A DNA stretch of 36,329 bases from Colivivens sp963645405 (GCA_963645405.1 CAVISR010000017.1:1-36329), one strand, 5' to 3'; counted from the first letter of the stretch, positions 23,693 to 34,302 are shown. Translations and numbers: made by a program. The notes: a model not told the origin generated them from the sequence alone.

Positions 23693-24076
23693 ATGGATAT
23701 GAATAAATATGTGCACGCAACAACCATGAAAGTCCGCGACTATGAGTGTGACCTTCAGGGGATTGTGAACAATGCAAACTATCAGCACTATCTTGAGCAT
23801 GCACGCCACGAGTTCCTGTTGTCAAGGCACATCAGCTTCGCAGAGTTGCACGAGAAAGGAATTGATGCCGTGGTTTCGGGCATAACCATGCGGTTCAAAT
23901 GTCCGTTGAAGAGCGGCGATGAGTTCGTGGTAAAAACCGGATACGTGCACGATGGATTCAAATACATCTTCCGGCAGGACATCTACCGCCTGTCCGACAT
24001 GAAGCTGTCGGTGAAAGGTGTTGTGGATACAGTGTGCGTAGTGGACGGTAAACTCAGCAATATCGACTTGCTCTAA
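23693..24076 (+). CDS. Hotdog-fold acyl-CoA thioesterase (4HBT/YbgC type)
   Basis: A 127-residue single hotdog domain. The active-site strand-helix is DLQGIVNNANYQHYLEHARH, with the Asp and the downstream Glu/Arg expected in 4-hydroxybenzoyl-CoA thioesterase relatives. It should hydrolyse acyl-CoA, possibly recycling products of the ligase upstream. There is an SD-like AAAGGAG about 15 bases before the ATG at 23693. The second ATG two codons on (23699) is an alternative start. It is followed by dprA after 11 bases, a pairing seen in other Bacteroidales. Confidence 0.92.
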   Translation: MDMNKYVHATTMKVRDYECDLQGIVNNANYQHYLEHARHEFLLSRHISFAELHEKGIDAVVSGITMRFKCPLKSGDEFVVKTGYVHDGFKYIFRQDIYRLSDMKLSVKGVVDTVCVVDGKLSNIDLL

Positions 24077-24087
24077 CACTTTCGACT

Positions 24088-25209
24088 ATGGACGAGCAGG
24101 AAGTGTTCTATTCCATCGCCCTCACCAACATTCCACACATAGGACTGGTGATAGGCAAGCGGCTGTACGAAGAGGCAGGCAGTGCAACTGCCGTCTTCGA
24201 ACACAAGGACCACCTGCAGGAAATCATACCCGATGCCAATCCGCAACTCGGTAAACTGCTGTCAGACAACAAGGAAGCATTCAGATTGGCAGAGAAAGAA
24301 CTCAAGCTCATTGCCGACAAGCACATAACTCCGCTCTGCATGAACGACCCGCGTTATCCGCAACGCATGGTGGAGTGCAACGATGCACCAGTCATCCTTT
24401 TTTATTGCGGCAATGCAGACCTCAATAGAAAGCACGTCATCAACATGATTGGCACCCGGCGCTGCACGCAATATGGCAAGGATATTTGCCATACATTCAT
24501 TGCCGACCTGCAGCGCAAGTTGCCCGATGTTCTCATCGTCAGCGGACTTGCTTACGGTATCGACATCCATTCACACCGTGAAGCATTGGCACAGCAAATA
24601 GCAACAGTTGGCGTGTTGGCACACGGACTCGACCGGATTTATCCTTCAGCACACCGTCAGACAGCCTCGCAGATGGTGGGAAATGGAGGACTCTTGACTG
24701 AATATCCTTGTGGAACAACTCCCGATAAAATCAACTTTGTGAAGAGAAACCGCATCGTGGCAGGAATGGCAGATGCAACGATTGTTGTGGAGAGCGCTTC
24801 GCATGGAGGCTCGCTTATCACAGCCGAACTGGCAACATCCTACAACCGCGATGTGTTTGCCTTTCCCGGACGTATATACGATGAATATAGCGAGGGCTGC
24901 AATAAGTTGATTAGCAGAAATAAAGCAACCATGCTACAATCTACCGACGACTTTCTGAAAGCGATGGGATGGAACACGGAAAACTCCGATGAAATCGTCG
25001 ACACACAGCAAGAACTGTTCCCCGTATTGACCGAGGAAGAGAGCAAGATTGTAGATTCGCTGAAAGACTGCGAAAGCAAGCAGATTAACCAAATAATCGT
25101 AGAGACCGGCTATGGGTTCAGCGTTGTCAGCAGTTGCCTTTATGAACTCGAACTCAAGGGTATTGTGATGCTTTTGGGAGGAGCAAGATACCGTCTTATC
25201 AGAAACTGA
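24088..25209 (+). CDS. dprA: DNA-processing protein DprA
   Basis: DprA binds incoming single-stranded DNA and loads RecA during natural transformation. The 373-residue length is typical. The Rossmann-like core has MIGTRRCTQYGKD (120-132), SGLAYGIDIHSHREAL (152-167), GVLAHGLDRIYPSAHR (175-190), TEYPCGTTPDKINFVKRNRIVAG and ESASHGGSLITAELA. The N-terminal 80 residues carry a helix-hairpin-like region (LTNIPHIGLVIGKRL). The last 60 residues look like the winged-helix DprA tail. It is in an operon with the thioesterase. DprA is conserved widely, so it does not prove competence here. Confidence 0.96.
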   Translation: MDEQEVFYSIALTNIPHIGLVIGKRLYEEAGSATAVFEHKDHLQEIIPDANPQLGKLLSDNKEAFRLAEKELKLIADKHITPLCMNDPRYPQRMVECNDAPVILFYCGNADLNRKHVINMIGTRRCTQYGKDICHTFIADLQRKLPDVLIVSGLAYGIDIHSHREALAQQIATVGVLAHGLDRIYPSAHRQTASQMVGNGGLLTEYPCGTTPDKINFVKRNRIVAGMADATIVVESASHGGSLITAELATSYNRDVFAFPGRIYDEYSEGCNKLISRNKATMLQSTDDFLKAMGWNTENSDEIVDTQQELFPVLTEEESKIVDSLKDCESKQINQIIVETGYGFSVVSSCLYELELKGIVMLLGGARYRLIRN

Positions 25210-25276
25210 CAGTTTAGCATTTTCACTAACAACATATAATATCTTGTTGGAAAAACAAAGAATTTTATCGTTTAAG

Positions 25277-25307
25277 TTGTTGGTTTCATTTATTATACGT
25301 ATTTTTG
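25277..25307 (+). promoter_or_regulatory. Bacteroidota-type promoter of the TPR operon
   Basis: TTG at 25277-25279, 20 bases, TATTTTTG at 25300-25307, 21 bases before the start codon at 25329. Confidence 0.7.
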
Positions 25308-25328
25308 CATGTTATCTAGTAGAAATAT

Positions 25329-28112
25329 ATGCGCATGAGAAATAAAATATTGGCTCTGTTCATTCTGAACTCATCCCTGTGCCTGAATGTTTCGGCACAG
25401 CGGTTTACTCCTGAGGGCAGAAACTCTTTGCAGTGTGAGGAAGCGACTCAGTTGATGGAAGACGGACACTACTATGCTGCCAGTCAGTCGCTCAAGACAT
25501 TTCTTGGAACGAATCAAATTCCATGGAATGAACGGTTGTGGGCAGAGGAGCAGTCACTCGTCTGCGACTATTTCCTCAACAAACCGGGAACAAAGGACAG
25601 AATACAGAAATGGCTCAAAACCAATCCGCAATCCATCTACTCAAGCCGTCTGTCGCTGTTGCGTGCCAACCTGCTGGTAAGGGACGGAGAGTATTCTGAG
25701 GCATTGTACGTCTACAAGTCCCATGAAAGCCAGATTCAGGACATGGGCGACCGTGAATGCGAAGAGACACTTGTCTGCGAAGCCATCGCCAATATCAATC
25801 AAGAAAATTATGTTGAGGCAGAGGCAATTCTGCAATCGCTCCAGGATTGTAAGACCCACCAGATGGACATGGTCTATTATTCCGGCTATGTGAAATACGT
25901 CAACGGGAACTATGCTGATGCCATAAGGGATTTCCAGATTGTGAGCCACGACAGTGATTACGAGCAGAGTGCCACAGTCTATCTAGCAGATTGCTACCTT
26001 CACACCGGCAGTCCGCAGAAGTCGCTCTCATTGCTCAACAACCAGTTGCCGACCCTCATTACTCAGAAGTCACCCATTGACCCAAAATATGCGGATGAAA
26101 TCCACAGAATCAGAGGCGAAGCATATTACGACCAGAAAAGCTACACCAAAGCAATAGAAGCATTAAGCCAGTACACTTACAATGTGGAACAGTCACGCCG
26201 TACTGCTCTCTACAAGCTTGGAATGAGTTACTTCAGTATTCAGGAATATGCAAAGGCTGCACCGATATTGAGCAGCAGCGCATCAACGGCAACCGATGAA
26301 ATGGCACAGAACGCATGGCTGAATGCCGGTATCTGCTATGTCTACAGCCAGAACAAGAAGCAGGCACAGATTGCATTCCAGCAAGCATCGGAGATGGATG
26401 CAAACAGCAAACTGCAGGAAGAAGCCCTTTACAATTATGCACTTACACTCCATGAAGGCAACACCATGGGCTTCGGTGAATCCGTAAATGTGTTCGAGCG
26501 TTTCCTCAACCAATTCCCCAATTCCCAGTATGCGTCAAGCGTAAGCAAGCACCTGTCGGAAGTTTATTTCACAACCAAGAACTATCCTGCAGCCCTTGAG
26601 TCAATCAACAAGATAAAGAACCCAAGCGCAGAAATCAAACAAGCCAAGCAGAAAGTGCTGTACAACCTCGGTGTGCAGGAGTTCATCTCAGGCAACTACA
26701 CGAAATCCGATTCTTACATGGCACAAGCCATAAACCTCGGGTCAAAGGAAGCTGTCTATCTGAAAGGAGAATCCGAATATCGCCAGGGCAAGTATGCACA
26801 AGCCGAGACCGACTTGTCGAAGTACGTCAAGACAGCATCAAAAAGCAGCGACAACTACGGACAAGCACTCTATTCACTCGGATATTCATTGTTCAAGCAG
26901 TCGAAATACAATCTGGCAGCAACTTACTTCAACCGGTTTGTAAGCAGCGGACAATCTTCGAAGAATGCCACTGTGAAAGCCGATGCCTTGAACAGACTTG
27001 CCGATTGCCAGTTCACCGAGCGGCAGTATGATGAGGCTTATGCAACCTATCAGAGAGCAATAGACACCGACCGGAAGGTGGGTGACTACTCAATCTATCA
27101 GCAGGCATTCATCGAAGGACTGAAGGGCAACTATTCAAAGAAAGTGGAACTGCTCAACCAGATGGGAACAGAATATGTCGGTTCGCAATATGGAGCAGAT
27201 GCCCTCTATGAGCAAGGACGTGCTTATGTGCAAAGCGGAGCCAAGAACGAGGCGCTTCAGACTTTTGCCAACGTAATCAACAAATATCCTCAGAGTCAGA
27301 AAGCACGAAGCGCAGGCAACGAGATGGCAATGATTTATCAGGAGGCAGGAATGAAAGAGGAAGCACTTGCTGCTTACACTCAGGTCATAAACTCATACCC
27401 TAACACAATCGAGGCACAGACTGCTTTGGCAAATGTGAAGGACATCTACACATCGATGGACAAAATCGGTGAGTATGCAGAACTTGCACAGAAAGCAGGC
27501 AAGGGACTGAGCAACGAAGAACTCGACCAAATGCTGAACGATGCTGCAACACTGTCGATGAACAGCGGCAACTACGACAAGGCATACCAATACTACACAC
27601 AGCTCAGCCAGCAGACCCAGTCTGCCGATGTCCAGGTGACAGCCCTTGAAGGAAGTCTGAGAAGTGCTTTTGCAGCAAAACAATACGACACAACCATAGA
27701 CGTGGCAACTCGGATAATACAAAATGTCAAGGCATCACAGGCAATTGTGGCTGAAGCCCTGCTCTATCGTGCGCAGAGCTTGATGGCAACGGAGAAAACT
27801 GCAGAAGGAATAAAAGACCTGCAGGAACTCTCCAATGATGACCAGACAGTCTATGGAGCACAAGCCAACGTGCTCTTGGCACAATATGCATACGACACCA
27901 ATCAGTATCAGGCATCTGAGCAGATTCTGCAGAAATTCATTGAATCGGGCACCACACACCAATACTGGTTGGCACGCGCCTTCATCCTGCTGTCGGATGT
28001 CTACATGAAGACAGACCGCCAGGTGGAAGCCCGCGAATATCTTTTGTCGTTGAAGAGCAACTACAGCGAGAACGATGAAATCAACAAGATGATACGTGAG
28101 AGGCTGAAGTAA
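25329..28112 (+). CDS. Large exported tetratricopeptide-repeat protein
   Basis: A 927-residue protein with a signal peptide (residues 1-24, ending NVSAQ). The rest is a long series of TPR-like helix pairs, with many units of the type YYDQKSYTKAIEALSQY, SYFSIQEYAKAAPIL, EYRQGKYAQAETDLSKY, CQFTERQYDEAYATYQRA and EALQTFANVINKYPQSQKA. No enzymatic motif is seen, so it is likely a periplasmic or outer-membrane-associated scaffold. A lipoprotein cysteine is not evident at the cleavage site. It is 56 bases upstream of an outer-membrane barrel gene, suggesting a working pair. Some repeats resemble BamD/YbgF-type TPRs. Confidence 0.88.
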   Translation: MRMRNKILALFILNSSLCLNVSAQRFTPEGRNSLQCEEATQLMEDGHYYAASQSLKTFLGTNQIPWNERLWAEEQSLVCDYFLNKPGTKDRIQKWLKTNPQSIYSSRLSLLRANLLVRDGEYSEALYVYKSHESQIQDMGDRECEETLVCEAIANINQENYVEAEAILQSLQDCKTHQMDMVYYSGYVKYVNGNYADAIRDFQIVSHDSDYEQSATVYLADCYLHTGSPQKSLSLLNNQLPTLITQKSPIDPKYADEIHRIRGEAYYDQKSYTKAIEALSQYTYNVEQSRRTALYKLGMSYFSIQEYAKAAPILSSSASTATDEMAQNAWLNAGICYVYSQNKKQAQIAFQQASEMDANSKLQEEALYNYALTLHEGNTMGFGESVNVFERFLNQFPNSQYASSVSKHLSEVYFTTKNYPAALESINKIKNPSAEIKQAKQKVLYNLGVQEFISGNYTKSDSYMAQAINLGSKEAVYLKGESEYRQGKYAQAETDLSKYVKTASKSSDNYGQALYSLGYSLFKQSKYNLAATYFNRFVSSGQSSKNATVKADALNRLADCQFTERQYDEAYATYQRAIDTDRKVGDYSIYQQAFIEGLKGNYSKKVELLNQMGTEYVGSQYGADALYEQGRAYVQSGAKNEALQTFANVINKYPQSQKARSAGNEMAMIYQEAGMKEEALAAYTQVINSYPNTIEAQTALANVKDIYTSMDKIGEYAELAQKAGKGLSNEELDQMLNDAATLSMNSGNYDKAYQYYTQLSQQTQSADVQVTALEGSLRSAFAAKQYDTTIDVATRIIQNVKASQAIVAEALLYRAQSLMATEKTAEGIKDLQELSNDDQTVYGAQANVLLAQYAYDTNQYQASEQILQKFIESGTTHQYWLARAFILLSDVYMKTDRQVEAREYLLSLKSNYSENDEINKMIRERLK

Positions 28113-28168
28113 GGTTATACGAGAAAGACAGAAATAAAACGGAACAGACTAAAACCCCTATACGATAT

Positions 28169-29842
28169 ATGGCGAACAGACACAGCATAGTATTTAGCTT
28201 CCTAAGCGCAGCCTTTGTCCTCGGTGCATCGGCACAGACGGACAATGTGGTTGAGGTGGAAAACGACTATCAACCAACCGTAAAGGATGCTGACAAGATA
28301 AATACACTTCCGGAAATAGAAGAGACAAAGACAAGTCATTATATAGTAAACTACACTACAACGGCAATCCCGACCAACAACTACACGTTTCAGCCGATGT
28401 GGGCAGCGCAGAACAAACAGCTTATCCGTAGCGACAAGAAAGGATTCATTGCCCTTGGCTATGGCACCAACAGCAACTCCATGGGAAGGCTTGCTTATGG
28501 TTTCGACTTTACCGACAACGACAAGTTGAACGTAGACGTCTCGACAAGAGGACACAAAGGCGATGTAGACCGGGTTTATGAAACAGACTCATGGAGCAGC
28601 CGGTTCTTTACCAACCGCTTCAGAGCAGACTATGAGCACCACATCAACTCGCTTTCATCGTTGATTATCAATGCAAGTTATGGCACGGATGTGTTTAACT
28701 ACCAGCCATCCTATTATGGTACAGCCTCAAGCACCAAGACCGACAAGCAGCACAACGAGCTTTTTGATGCAGCAGTGAAGCTGACACCCATCTCGTTTGG
28801 CAATTTCTTCATTGGAGCAGAAGCCTCCGTTTCCTCTTTCCAACAGAAATACGCGACAAATGCTGCCGATGAATACACTGAAATCCTGTTGAACGGTTTC
28901 ATCATTCCAGGATATAAGGTGAACAATCACCTTGCTTTTGATGTCCGGCTGAATGTGGACAACACTAGCTACGGAATAAAGGCCATGGACGGTTATAACC
29001 AGTTTGATTTCTTGCCCCATATCTATTACAGCAACGAACTGCTCGACATGAAGCTTGGTGCGTACATCAACACAGAGAAAGAGATTGCTCCGGATGTAGA
29101 TGTCACCATCCATTTTTCCCCACAAATCGAACTCTATGCGATTGCAAATGGAGGGACAGTCTATAACTCTTTTAGCAGACTAAGTCAGATGACCCCTTAT
29201 TGGACTCTCAATGACTTCAACACCAAGGTCCGTCCACAGTTCGACCAGTTGCGTGCTCGCGGTGGAATCAGAACCAAACCATTCGAATGTCTCTCCGTTG
29301 GCATCAGTGCTGGCTACGAACTATCGGAGCGCCGTGCAGAGATAGCCAGTTTCATGATGAAGTCCGACAATGCTCCGTTGCTTTACTCTCCGATTATATT
29401 CGAGGACGGCAAACGACTGTATGGAGCGCTGGATATTGATTTCAACTACAAGAACATAATCATAGCAAAGATAAACGGCGAATACAACTCCTGGTCGAGC
29501 GACTATGAATGGACGCAAGATGCAGCGGGCGCCGAAACAAAAAACTACGACAAGGTGGAATCATGGCGTCCGGTAATTTCTGCTTCATCCAAGATAGAGA
29601 TACGTCCGGTGGAAGAACTCTCGATGGGAGTGAATCTGCTCTTCCAGTCTTTCAAACACTATGACAGTCTGTATGAGCGTCCAAACACAATTGACTTGGG
29701 AGCAACAGTCAGTTACACCTTCCCTTGCCGTTTGACGCTTTATGCAAAGGGCGACAATCTGCTTAATAGAAAATATGACCAATACACAATGTATGGCACA
29801 CCAAAGATGAGTTTCCTGTTTGGTGCGGCTTATACATTCTAA
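28169..29842 (+). CDS. Outer-membrane beta-barrel, TonB-receptor-like
   Basis: A 557-residue protein with signal peptide MANRHSIVFSFLSAAFVLGASAQ. After it comes a short conserved-looking segment VVEVENDYQPTVKDADKIN and no plug domain. The rest is alternating amphipathic strands rich in aromatic residues (YGFDFTDNDKLNVDVSTRG and similar), ending in LFGAAYTF with the C-terminal Phe of outer-membrane proteins. Near the end, LYAKGDNLLNRKYDQY resembles the last strands of TonB-dependent receptors. The lack of a plug suggests a pore, assembly factor or structural barrel rather than an active transporter. It pairs with the TPR protein upstream and is followed after 12 bases by nadB. Confidence 0.85.
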   Translation: MANRHSIVFSFLSAAFVLGASAQTDNVVEVENDYQPTVKDADKINTLPEIEETKTSHYIVNYTTTAIPTNNYTFQPMWAAQNKQLIRSDKKGFIALGYGTNSNSMGRLAYGFDFTDNDKLNVDVSTRGHKGDVDRVYETDSWSSRFFTNRFRADYEHHINSLSSLIINASYGTDVFNYQPSYYGTASSTKTDKQHNELFDAAVKLTPISFGNFFIGAEASVSSFQQKYATNAADEYTEILLNGFIIPGYKVNNHLAFDVRLNVDNTSYGIKAMDGYNQFDFLPHIYYSNELLDMKLGAYINTEKEIAPDVDVTIHFSPQIELYAIANGGTVYNSFSRLSQMTPYWTLNDFNTKVRPQFDQLRARGGIRTKPFECLSVGISAGYELSERRAEIASFMMKSDNAPLLYSPIIFEDGKRLYGALDIDFNYKNIIIAKINGEYNSWSSDYEWTQDAAGAETKNYDKVESWRPVISASSKIEIRPVEELSMGVNLLFQSFKHYDSLYERPNTIDLGATVSYTFPCRLTLYAKGDNLLNRKYDQYTMYGTPKMSFLFGAAYTF

Positions 29843-29854
29843 ATCATAACTACA

Positions 29855-31447
29855 ATGACTCGTAAATTTGATTTTCTCATTATCGGTTCTGGCGTGGCTG
29901 GAATGAGTTATGCTCTTAAGGTGGCAAGAGCACATAAAGGAAAAATCGCCATTGTGTGCAAAACAACCCTTGAAGAAGCCAACACAGCAAAGGCACAGGG
30001 TGGCATTGCGTCGGTCACTAACCTGTTGGTCGACAACTTCGACAAACACATCCACGACACGATGGTTGCCGGTGACTACATAAGTGACCCCGAGGCAGTG
30101 AAGCAAGTAGTCCTCAATGCTCCCGATGGTATCAAGGAGTTGGTGCAATGGGGTGTCAACTTCGACAAGAAAGAGGATGGAACATACGACCTGCACAAAG
30201 AAGGCGGACACTCTGACTTCCGAATCCTGCACCATGCCGATGACACTGGCGCTGAGATACAGCGTGGACTGATGGAAGCTGTCCGCAACAATCCGGACAT
30301 CGAGATTCTGGAACATCACTTCGCTGTGGAGATCATTACCCAACATCATCTTGGGATAAGAGTCACACGCCGTACACCCGACATCGAGTGCTATGGTGCA
30401 TATATCTTGAATCCGGAAACAGGAAAGGTCGACACCTATCTTGCAAAAGTCACAATCATGGCAACAGGAGGTACAGGTGCAATCTATGCCACAACTTCAA
30501 ACCCCAACATAGCAACGGGCGACGGTATTGCAATGGTTTACCGTGCCAAAGGTAAGGTGAAGGATATGGAGTTCGTGCAGTTCCACCCGACAGTGTTGTT
30601 CAATCCGAGAGAAACCCATCCTGCTTACCTCATTACCGAGGCAATGCGTGGTTACGGAGGCATCTTGCGATTGCCTAACGGAGAGGAATTCATGCAGAAA
30701 TATGATGAGCGCCTGTCGCTTGCACCTCGTGATATCGTGGCTCGCGCAATAGACAAGGAAATGAAGATTCATGGACTCGACCATGTGTGTCTTGATGTTA
30801 CTCACAAAGACCCGGAAGAAACCAAGCATCATTTCCCGAACATCTATGCAAAGTGCCTTTCTATCGGCATCGACATTACGAAAGAATACATCCCGGTTTG
30901 TCCAAGTGCACACTACATGTGCGGTGGAATAAAGGTTGACCTCGACGGACAATCCAGCATCCAGCGCCTTTATGCTTTAGGCGAATGTTCTTGCACAGGA
31001 CTGCATGGCGGCAACCGTTTGGCAAGCAACTCTTTGATAGAGGCTGTTGTCTATGCTGACAAAGCTGCAAAGCATTCTCTCGAAGTAATCGACAACTACG
31101 AATTCAACGAGAAAGTCCCAGAATGGAACGATGAGGGAACGATGACCAACGAAGAGAAGGTGTTGATTGCCCAAGACGTGAAGGAAGTGGGACAAATCAT
31201 GTCAACCTACGTTGGAATCGTGCGCAGCGATCTGCGACTCCATCGTGCTTGGGAACGTCTCGACCTGTTGTATGAAGAGACGGAACACCTCTTCAAGCGT
31301 GTGAAACCTACTCGTGACATCTGTGAGTTGCGCAACATGATAAATGTGGGCTATCTCATCACACGTCAGGCATTGGAGAGAAAGGAAAGCCGTGGACTTC
31401 ACTTCACGGTCGACTATCCGAAGCATGCACTCGACAACAAGAAATAA
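29855..31447 (+). CDS. nadB: L-aspartate oxidase
   Basis: NadB oxidises L-aspartate to iminoaspartate, the first step of NAD synthesis; in anaerobes fumarate can act as electron acceptor. The 530-residue length is usual. It has the FAD motif IIGSGVAGMSYAL (9-21), TAKAQGGIASV, the LHKEGGHSDFRILHHADDTG signature, MATGGTGAIYATTSNP, and GLHGGNRLASNSLIEAVVYA. It lies 12 bases after the barrel gene and 23 before the M16 gene, so transcription is probably shared. nadA and nadC are not in the window. Confidence 0.96.
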   Translation: MTRKFDFLIIGSGVAGMSYALKVARAHKGKIAIVCKTTLEEANTAKAQGGIASVTNLLVDNFDKHIHDTMVAGDYISDPEAVKQVVLNAPDGIKELVQWGVNFDKKEDGTYDLHKEGGHSDFRILHHADDTGAEIQRGLMEAVRNNPDIEILEHHFAVEIITQHHLGIRVTRRTPDIECYGAYILNPETGKVDTYLAKVTIMATGGTGAIYATTSNPNIATGDGIAMVYRAKGKVKDMEFVQFHPTVLFNPRETHPAYLITEAMRGYGGILRLPNGEEFMQKYDERLSLAPRDIVARAIDKEMKIHGLDHVCLDVTHKDPEETKHHFPNIYAKCLSIGIDITKEYIPVCPSAHYMCGGIKVDLDGQSSIQRLYALGECSCTGLHGGNRLASNSLIEAVVYADKAAKHSLEVIDNYEFNEKVPEWNDEGTMTNEEKVLIAQDVKEVGQIMSTYVGIVRSDLRLHRAWERLDLLYEETEHLFKRVKPTRDICELRNMINVGYLITRQALERKESRGLHFTVDYPKHALDNKK

Positions 31448-31470
31448 TTTTAACTTTAAATATAATAGTA

Positions 31471-34302
31471 ATGAAAAGGATTTTCATGTCAATAGCACTG
31501 ATACTGACAGTGCTTATGGTCAATGCCCAAACACCGCAGATTCAGCAACTGCCGTTGGATTCTGCTGTCAGAATGGGTAAGCTTGACAATGGCTTGACCT
31601 ATTACATCCGACACAACGAATGGCCGGAGCAGCGTGCCAACTTCTATATCGCGCAGAAGGTTGGTTCTATGCAGGAGGAGGACGACCAGCGTGGTCTTGC
31701 CCACTTCCTTGAGCACATGTGCTTCAACGGAACAACGCATTTTCCCGGCAACACACTGAAGACCTATCTCGAATCAATCGGTGTGAAGTTCGGTCAGGAC
31801 CTGAATGCTTACACAAGCTTCGATGAAACCGTCTACAACATCGACAATGTGCCTGTAATCACCAATCCACAGGCGGTAGATTCATGCCTCCTCATTCTTC
31901 ACGATTGGAGCCATGACTTGTTGCTCGAGGACGATGAAATCGACAAGGAGCGTGGAGTCATCAATGAGGAATGGCGTATGCGCAGCAGTGCTTCCCAGCG
32001 TATGATTGAGAAGGCTTTGCCAATCCTCTTCGAAGGAAGCCGCTATGCTCACCGTATGCCAATCGGAACAATGGACATCGTGATGAACTTCCCTTATGAC
32101 GCAATCCGCAAGTACTACCGCAAGTGGTATCGTCCCGATTTGCAGGCAGTTATCGTTGTGGGTGATGTCAATGTCGACCAGGTTGAGGCTAAAATCAAGA
32201 CCATGTTCTCCGACATCAAGCCTGCACCGGCAGATGCAGCCGTACGTGAGTATTACACAGTTGCTACCAACGACAAGCCAATCTTCACCGTGCAGACCGA
32301 CAAAGAGCAGGAAAGTTCAAACATGGTTTTCGCATGGAAACACGATGGAATGACTCGTGAATTGAGAAACACATCATTGTACTACATCCAGAACTATCTG
32401 AGCGATGCTATCGAAGGAATGATTTCAACACGTCTGAGCGAGATTATGTTGCAGGAGAATCCTCCTTTCCGTGGTGCAAGCATCAGTTTCAACAGCGATT
32501 ATCTGATAACAAATGCGATGTCTTCGTCTGCATTTACTGTAGAGTTCAAGGACAATGCCTATAAGGATGCCATCAAGGCTGTCTATCGTGAGATGCTGCG
32601 TGCAGAGCGTTTCGGTTTCTCCCTGAGTGAATACGAGCGCTACAAGCAGTCTTACAAGTCTAGTCTTGACAATATGTATGAGAAACGTGAAAAGACACCT
32701 AACAAGAACTATGTCAATGAATATGTGCGTCACTTCCTCGACAATGTTGCTGCACCTGGCATTGAATGGGAATACCAGAACATGACCCAGGTTGCCGACC
32801 TCATAACAGTGGATGTAATCAACAGCAGCCTCACCCAGATTGCCCAGCAGCGCGCAACAGTTGCTCCGGTTATCTATGGTATGCTGCCACAGAAGGACGG
32901 TATAGTTATCCCAACAGAGGAAGAGGTTCTTGCCATTCTCAAGGAAGTGGAAAGCGAAGAAATCGAGGCATACAAGGAAGAGGTGTCAAGCGAACCGATT
33001 CTTGATGCAAGCAAACTGAAAGGAAGCAAGGTTGTGAAGGAAGAGAAGGCTGACTTCGAGTTCACTCACCTGACACTCAAGAACGGCATCAATATCTATG
33101 TGCGCAAGACCGACTTCACGCCTAACTCAATCTCAATGAACGCCTACAGCTGGGGCGGTTCATCACTTTACAGCAAGGACGACTACCTGAACGTTTCAAA
33201 TGCAGATGTTGTGTCTATAGGCGGTTGGGGCAATTTCTCTGCCATCGACCTCAGCAAGAAGATGGCTGGCATACGTGCAAGCATAAATCCGTCAATCGGT
33301 ACACGCGACGAGAGCATGTCGGGCAGTTGTGTGACAAAGGATTTGGAGTCAATGCTCCAGCTCACATATCTTGCTTACACTTCTCCGCGCAAAGACCAGG
33401 AAGTATTCAACTCAACCATTGCCCGCACCAAGTCAAGCCTCGAGAATGCAGAGCTTGACCCACAGACAGCTCTTGGTGATACTCTTCGCCGTGTGGCATA
33501 CAACAACAACTATATGATGATGCGCACCAAACCAGAGGACCTCGACAAGCTCGACTATGACAAGATGATTCAGATCTATAAGGAGCGTTTTGCCAATGCA
33601 GGCGACTTCACATTCTTCTTCATCGGTGACATCGATATTGAAACTGCCAAACCTTTGTTTGAGAAATATATCGGAAGTCTGCCAGTCAAGAAAGGCAAGG
33701 AGACATACAAGAATATTGACCTCCGCCTGCAGGACGGCACAGTCACAAATGTATTTGAGAAGAAGCAGGAAACTCCAAATGCAGTGGAAATCTTCATGTG
33801 GCACAAACACATGGAGCCATCGCTCAAGAGCCTCCTGACCCTCGACTACTTGAAGCAAATCCTTCAAATGGTATATCTGGAAACCGTTCGTGAGGACGAG
33901 GGTGGCGCTTACTCCGTAGGCGTGGCTTCAAGTTTCTCTGAGTATCCTGAGAAGTACGCCATGATACAGGTGCAGTTGCCTACAGCTCCAGAAAAGCGTG
34001 CCCATATGGAGGACATTATCCTGAAGGGAATTGACGATATGGTTGCCAATGGACCGAAGGCTGAAGATGTACAGAAGGTGAAAGAGTACATGAACCGCAG
34101 CTATCAGGAAAGCGTCAAGAACAACGGCTACTGGCTCTCTGCCATTATAAATAAGGTGGTGAAGGACAAGAACTATGTGGACGGCTATCAGGATTGCGTC
34201 AACAGCATAACTGCAAAGGACGTTCAGGACTTGGCTGCGAAGATATTCAAGAGCGGCAACCGTATCATTGTAGGAATGACAAGTCCGGTGGAATCCAAAT
34301 AG
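31471..34302 (+). CDS. M16 family zinc metallopeptidase (two-domain)
   Basis: A 943-residue pitrilysin-like peptidase with signal peptide (residues 1-20, ending NAQ). The inverted zinc motif HFLEH (His78, Glu81, His82) is in GLAHFLEHMCFNGTTHFPG, and the third ligand glutamate lies in ERGVINEEWRMR (near 166). A second M16 domain starts near residue 520 (FTHLTLKNGINIYVRKTDFTPN) without the HxxEH motif, as expected for the inactive half. It probably degrades peptides in the periplasm. A good terminator follows at 34371-34404. Confidence 0.95.
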   Translation: MKRIFMSIALILTVLMVNAQTPQIQQLPLDSAVRMGKLDNGLTYYIRHNEWPEQRANFYIAQKVGSMQEEDDQRGLAHFLEHMCFNGTTHFPGNTLKTYLESIGVKFGQDLNAYTSFDETVYNIDNVPVITNPQAVDSCLLILHDWSHDLLLEDDEIDKERGVINEEWRMRSSASQRMIEKALPILFEGSRYAHRMPIGTMDIVMNFPYDAIRKYYRKWYRPDLQAVIVVGDVNVDQVEAKIKTMFSDIKPAPADAAVREYYTVATNDKPIFTVQTDKEQESSNMVFAWKHDGMTRELRNTSLYYIQNYLSDAIEGMISTRLSEIMLQENPPFRGASISFNSDYLITNAMSSSAFTVEFKDNAYKDAIKAVYREMLRAERFGFSLSEYERYKQSYKSSLDNMYEKREKTPNKNYVNEYVRHFLDNVAAPGIEWEYQNMTQVADLITVDVINSSLTQIAQQRATVAPVIYGMLPQKDGIVIPTEEEVLAILKEVESEEIEAYKEEVSSEPILDASKLKGSKVVKEEKADFEFTHLTLKNGINIYVRKTDFTPNSISMNAYSWGGSSLYSKDDYLNVSNADVVSIGGWGNFSAIDLSKKMAGIRASINPSIGTRDESMSGSCVTKDLESMLQLTYLAYTSPRKDQEVFNSTIARTKSSLENAELDPQTALGDTLRRVAYNNNYMMMRTKPEDLDKLDYDKMIQIYKERFANAGDFTFFFIGDIDIETAKPLFEKYIGSLPVKKGKETYKNIDLRLQDGTVTNVFEKKQETPNAVEIFMWHKHMEPSLKSLLTLDYLKQILQMVYLETVREDEGGAYSVGVASSFSEYPEKYAMIQVQLPTAPEKRAHMEDIILKGIDDMVANGPKAEDVQKVKEYMNRSYQESVKNNGYWLSAIINKVVKDKNYVDGYQDCVNSITAKDVQDLAAKIFKSGNRIIVGMTSPVESK

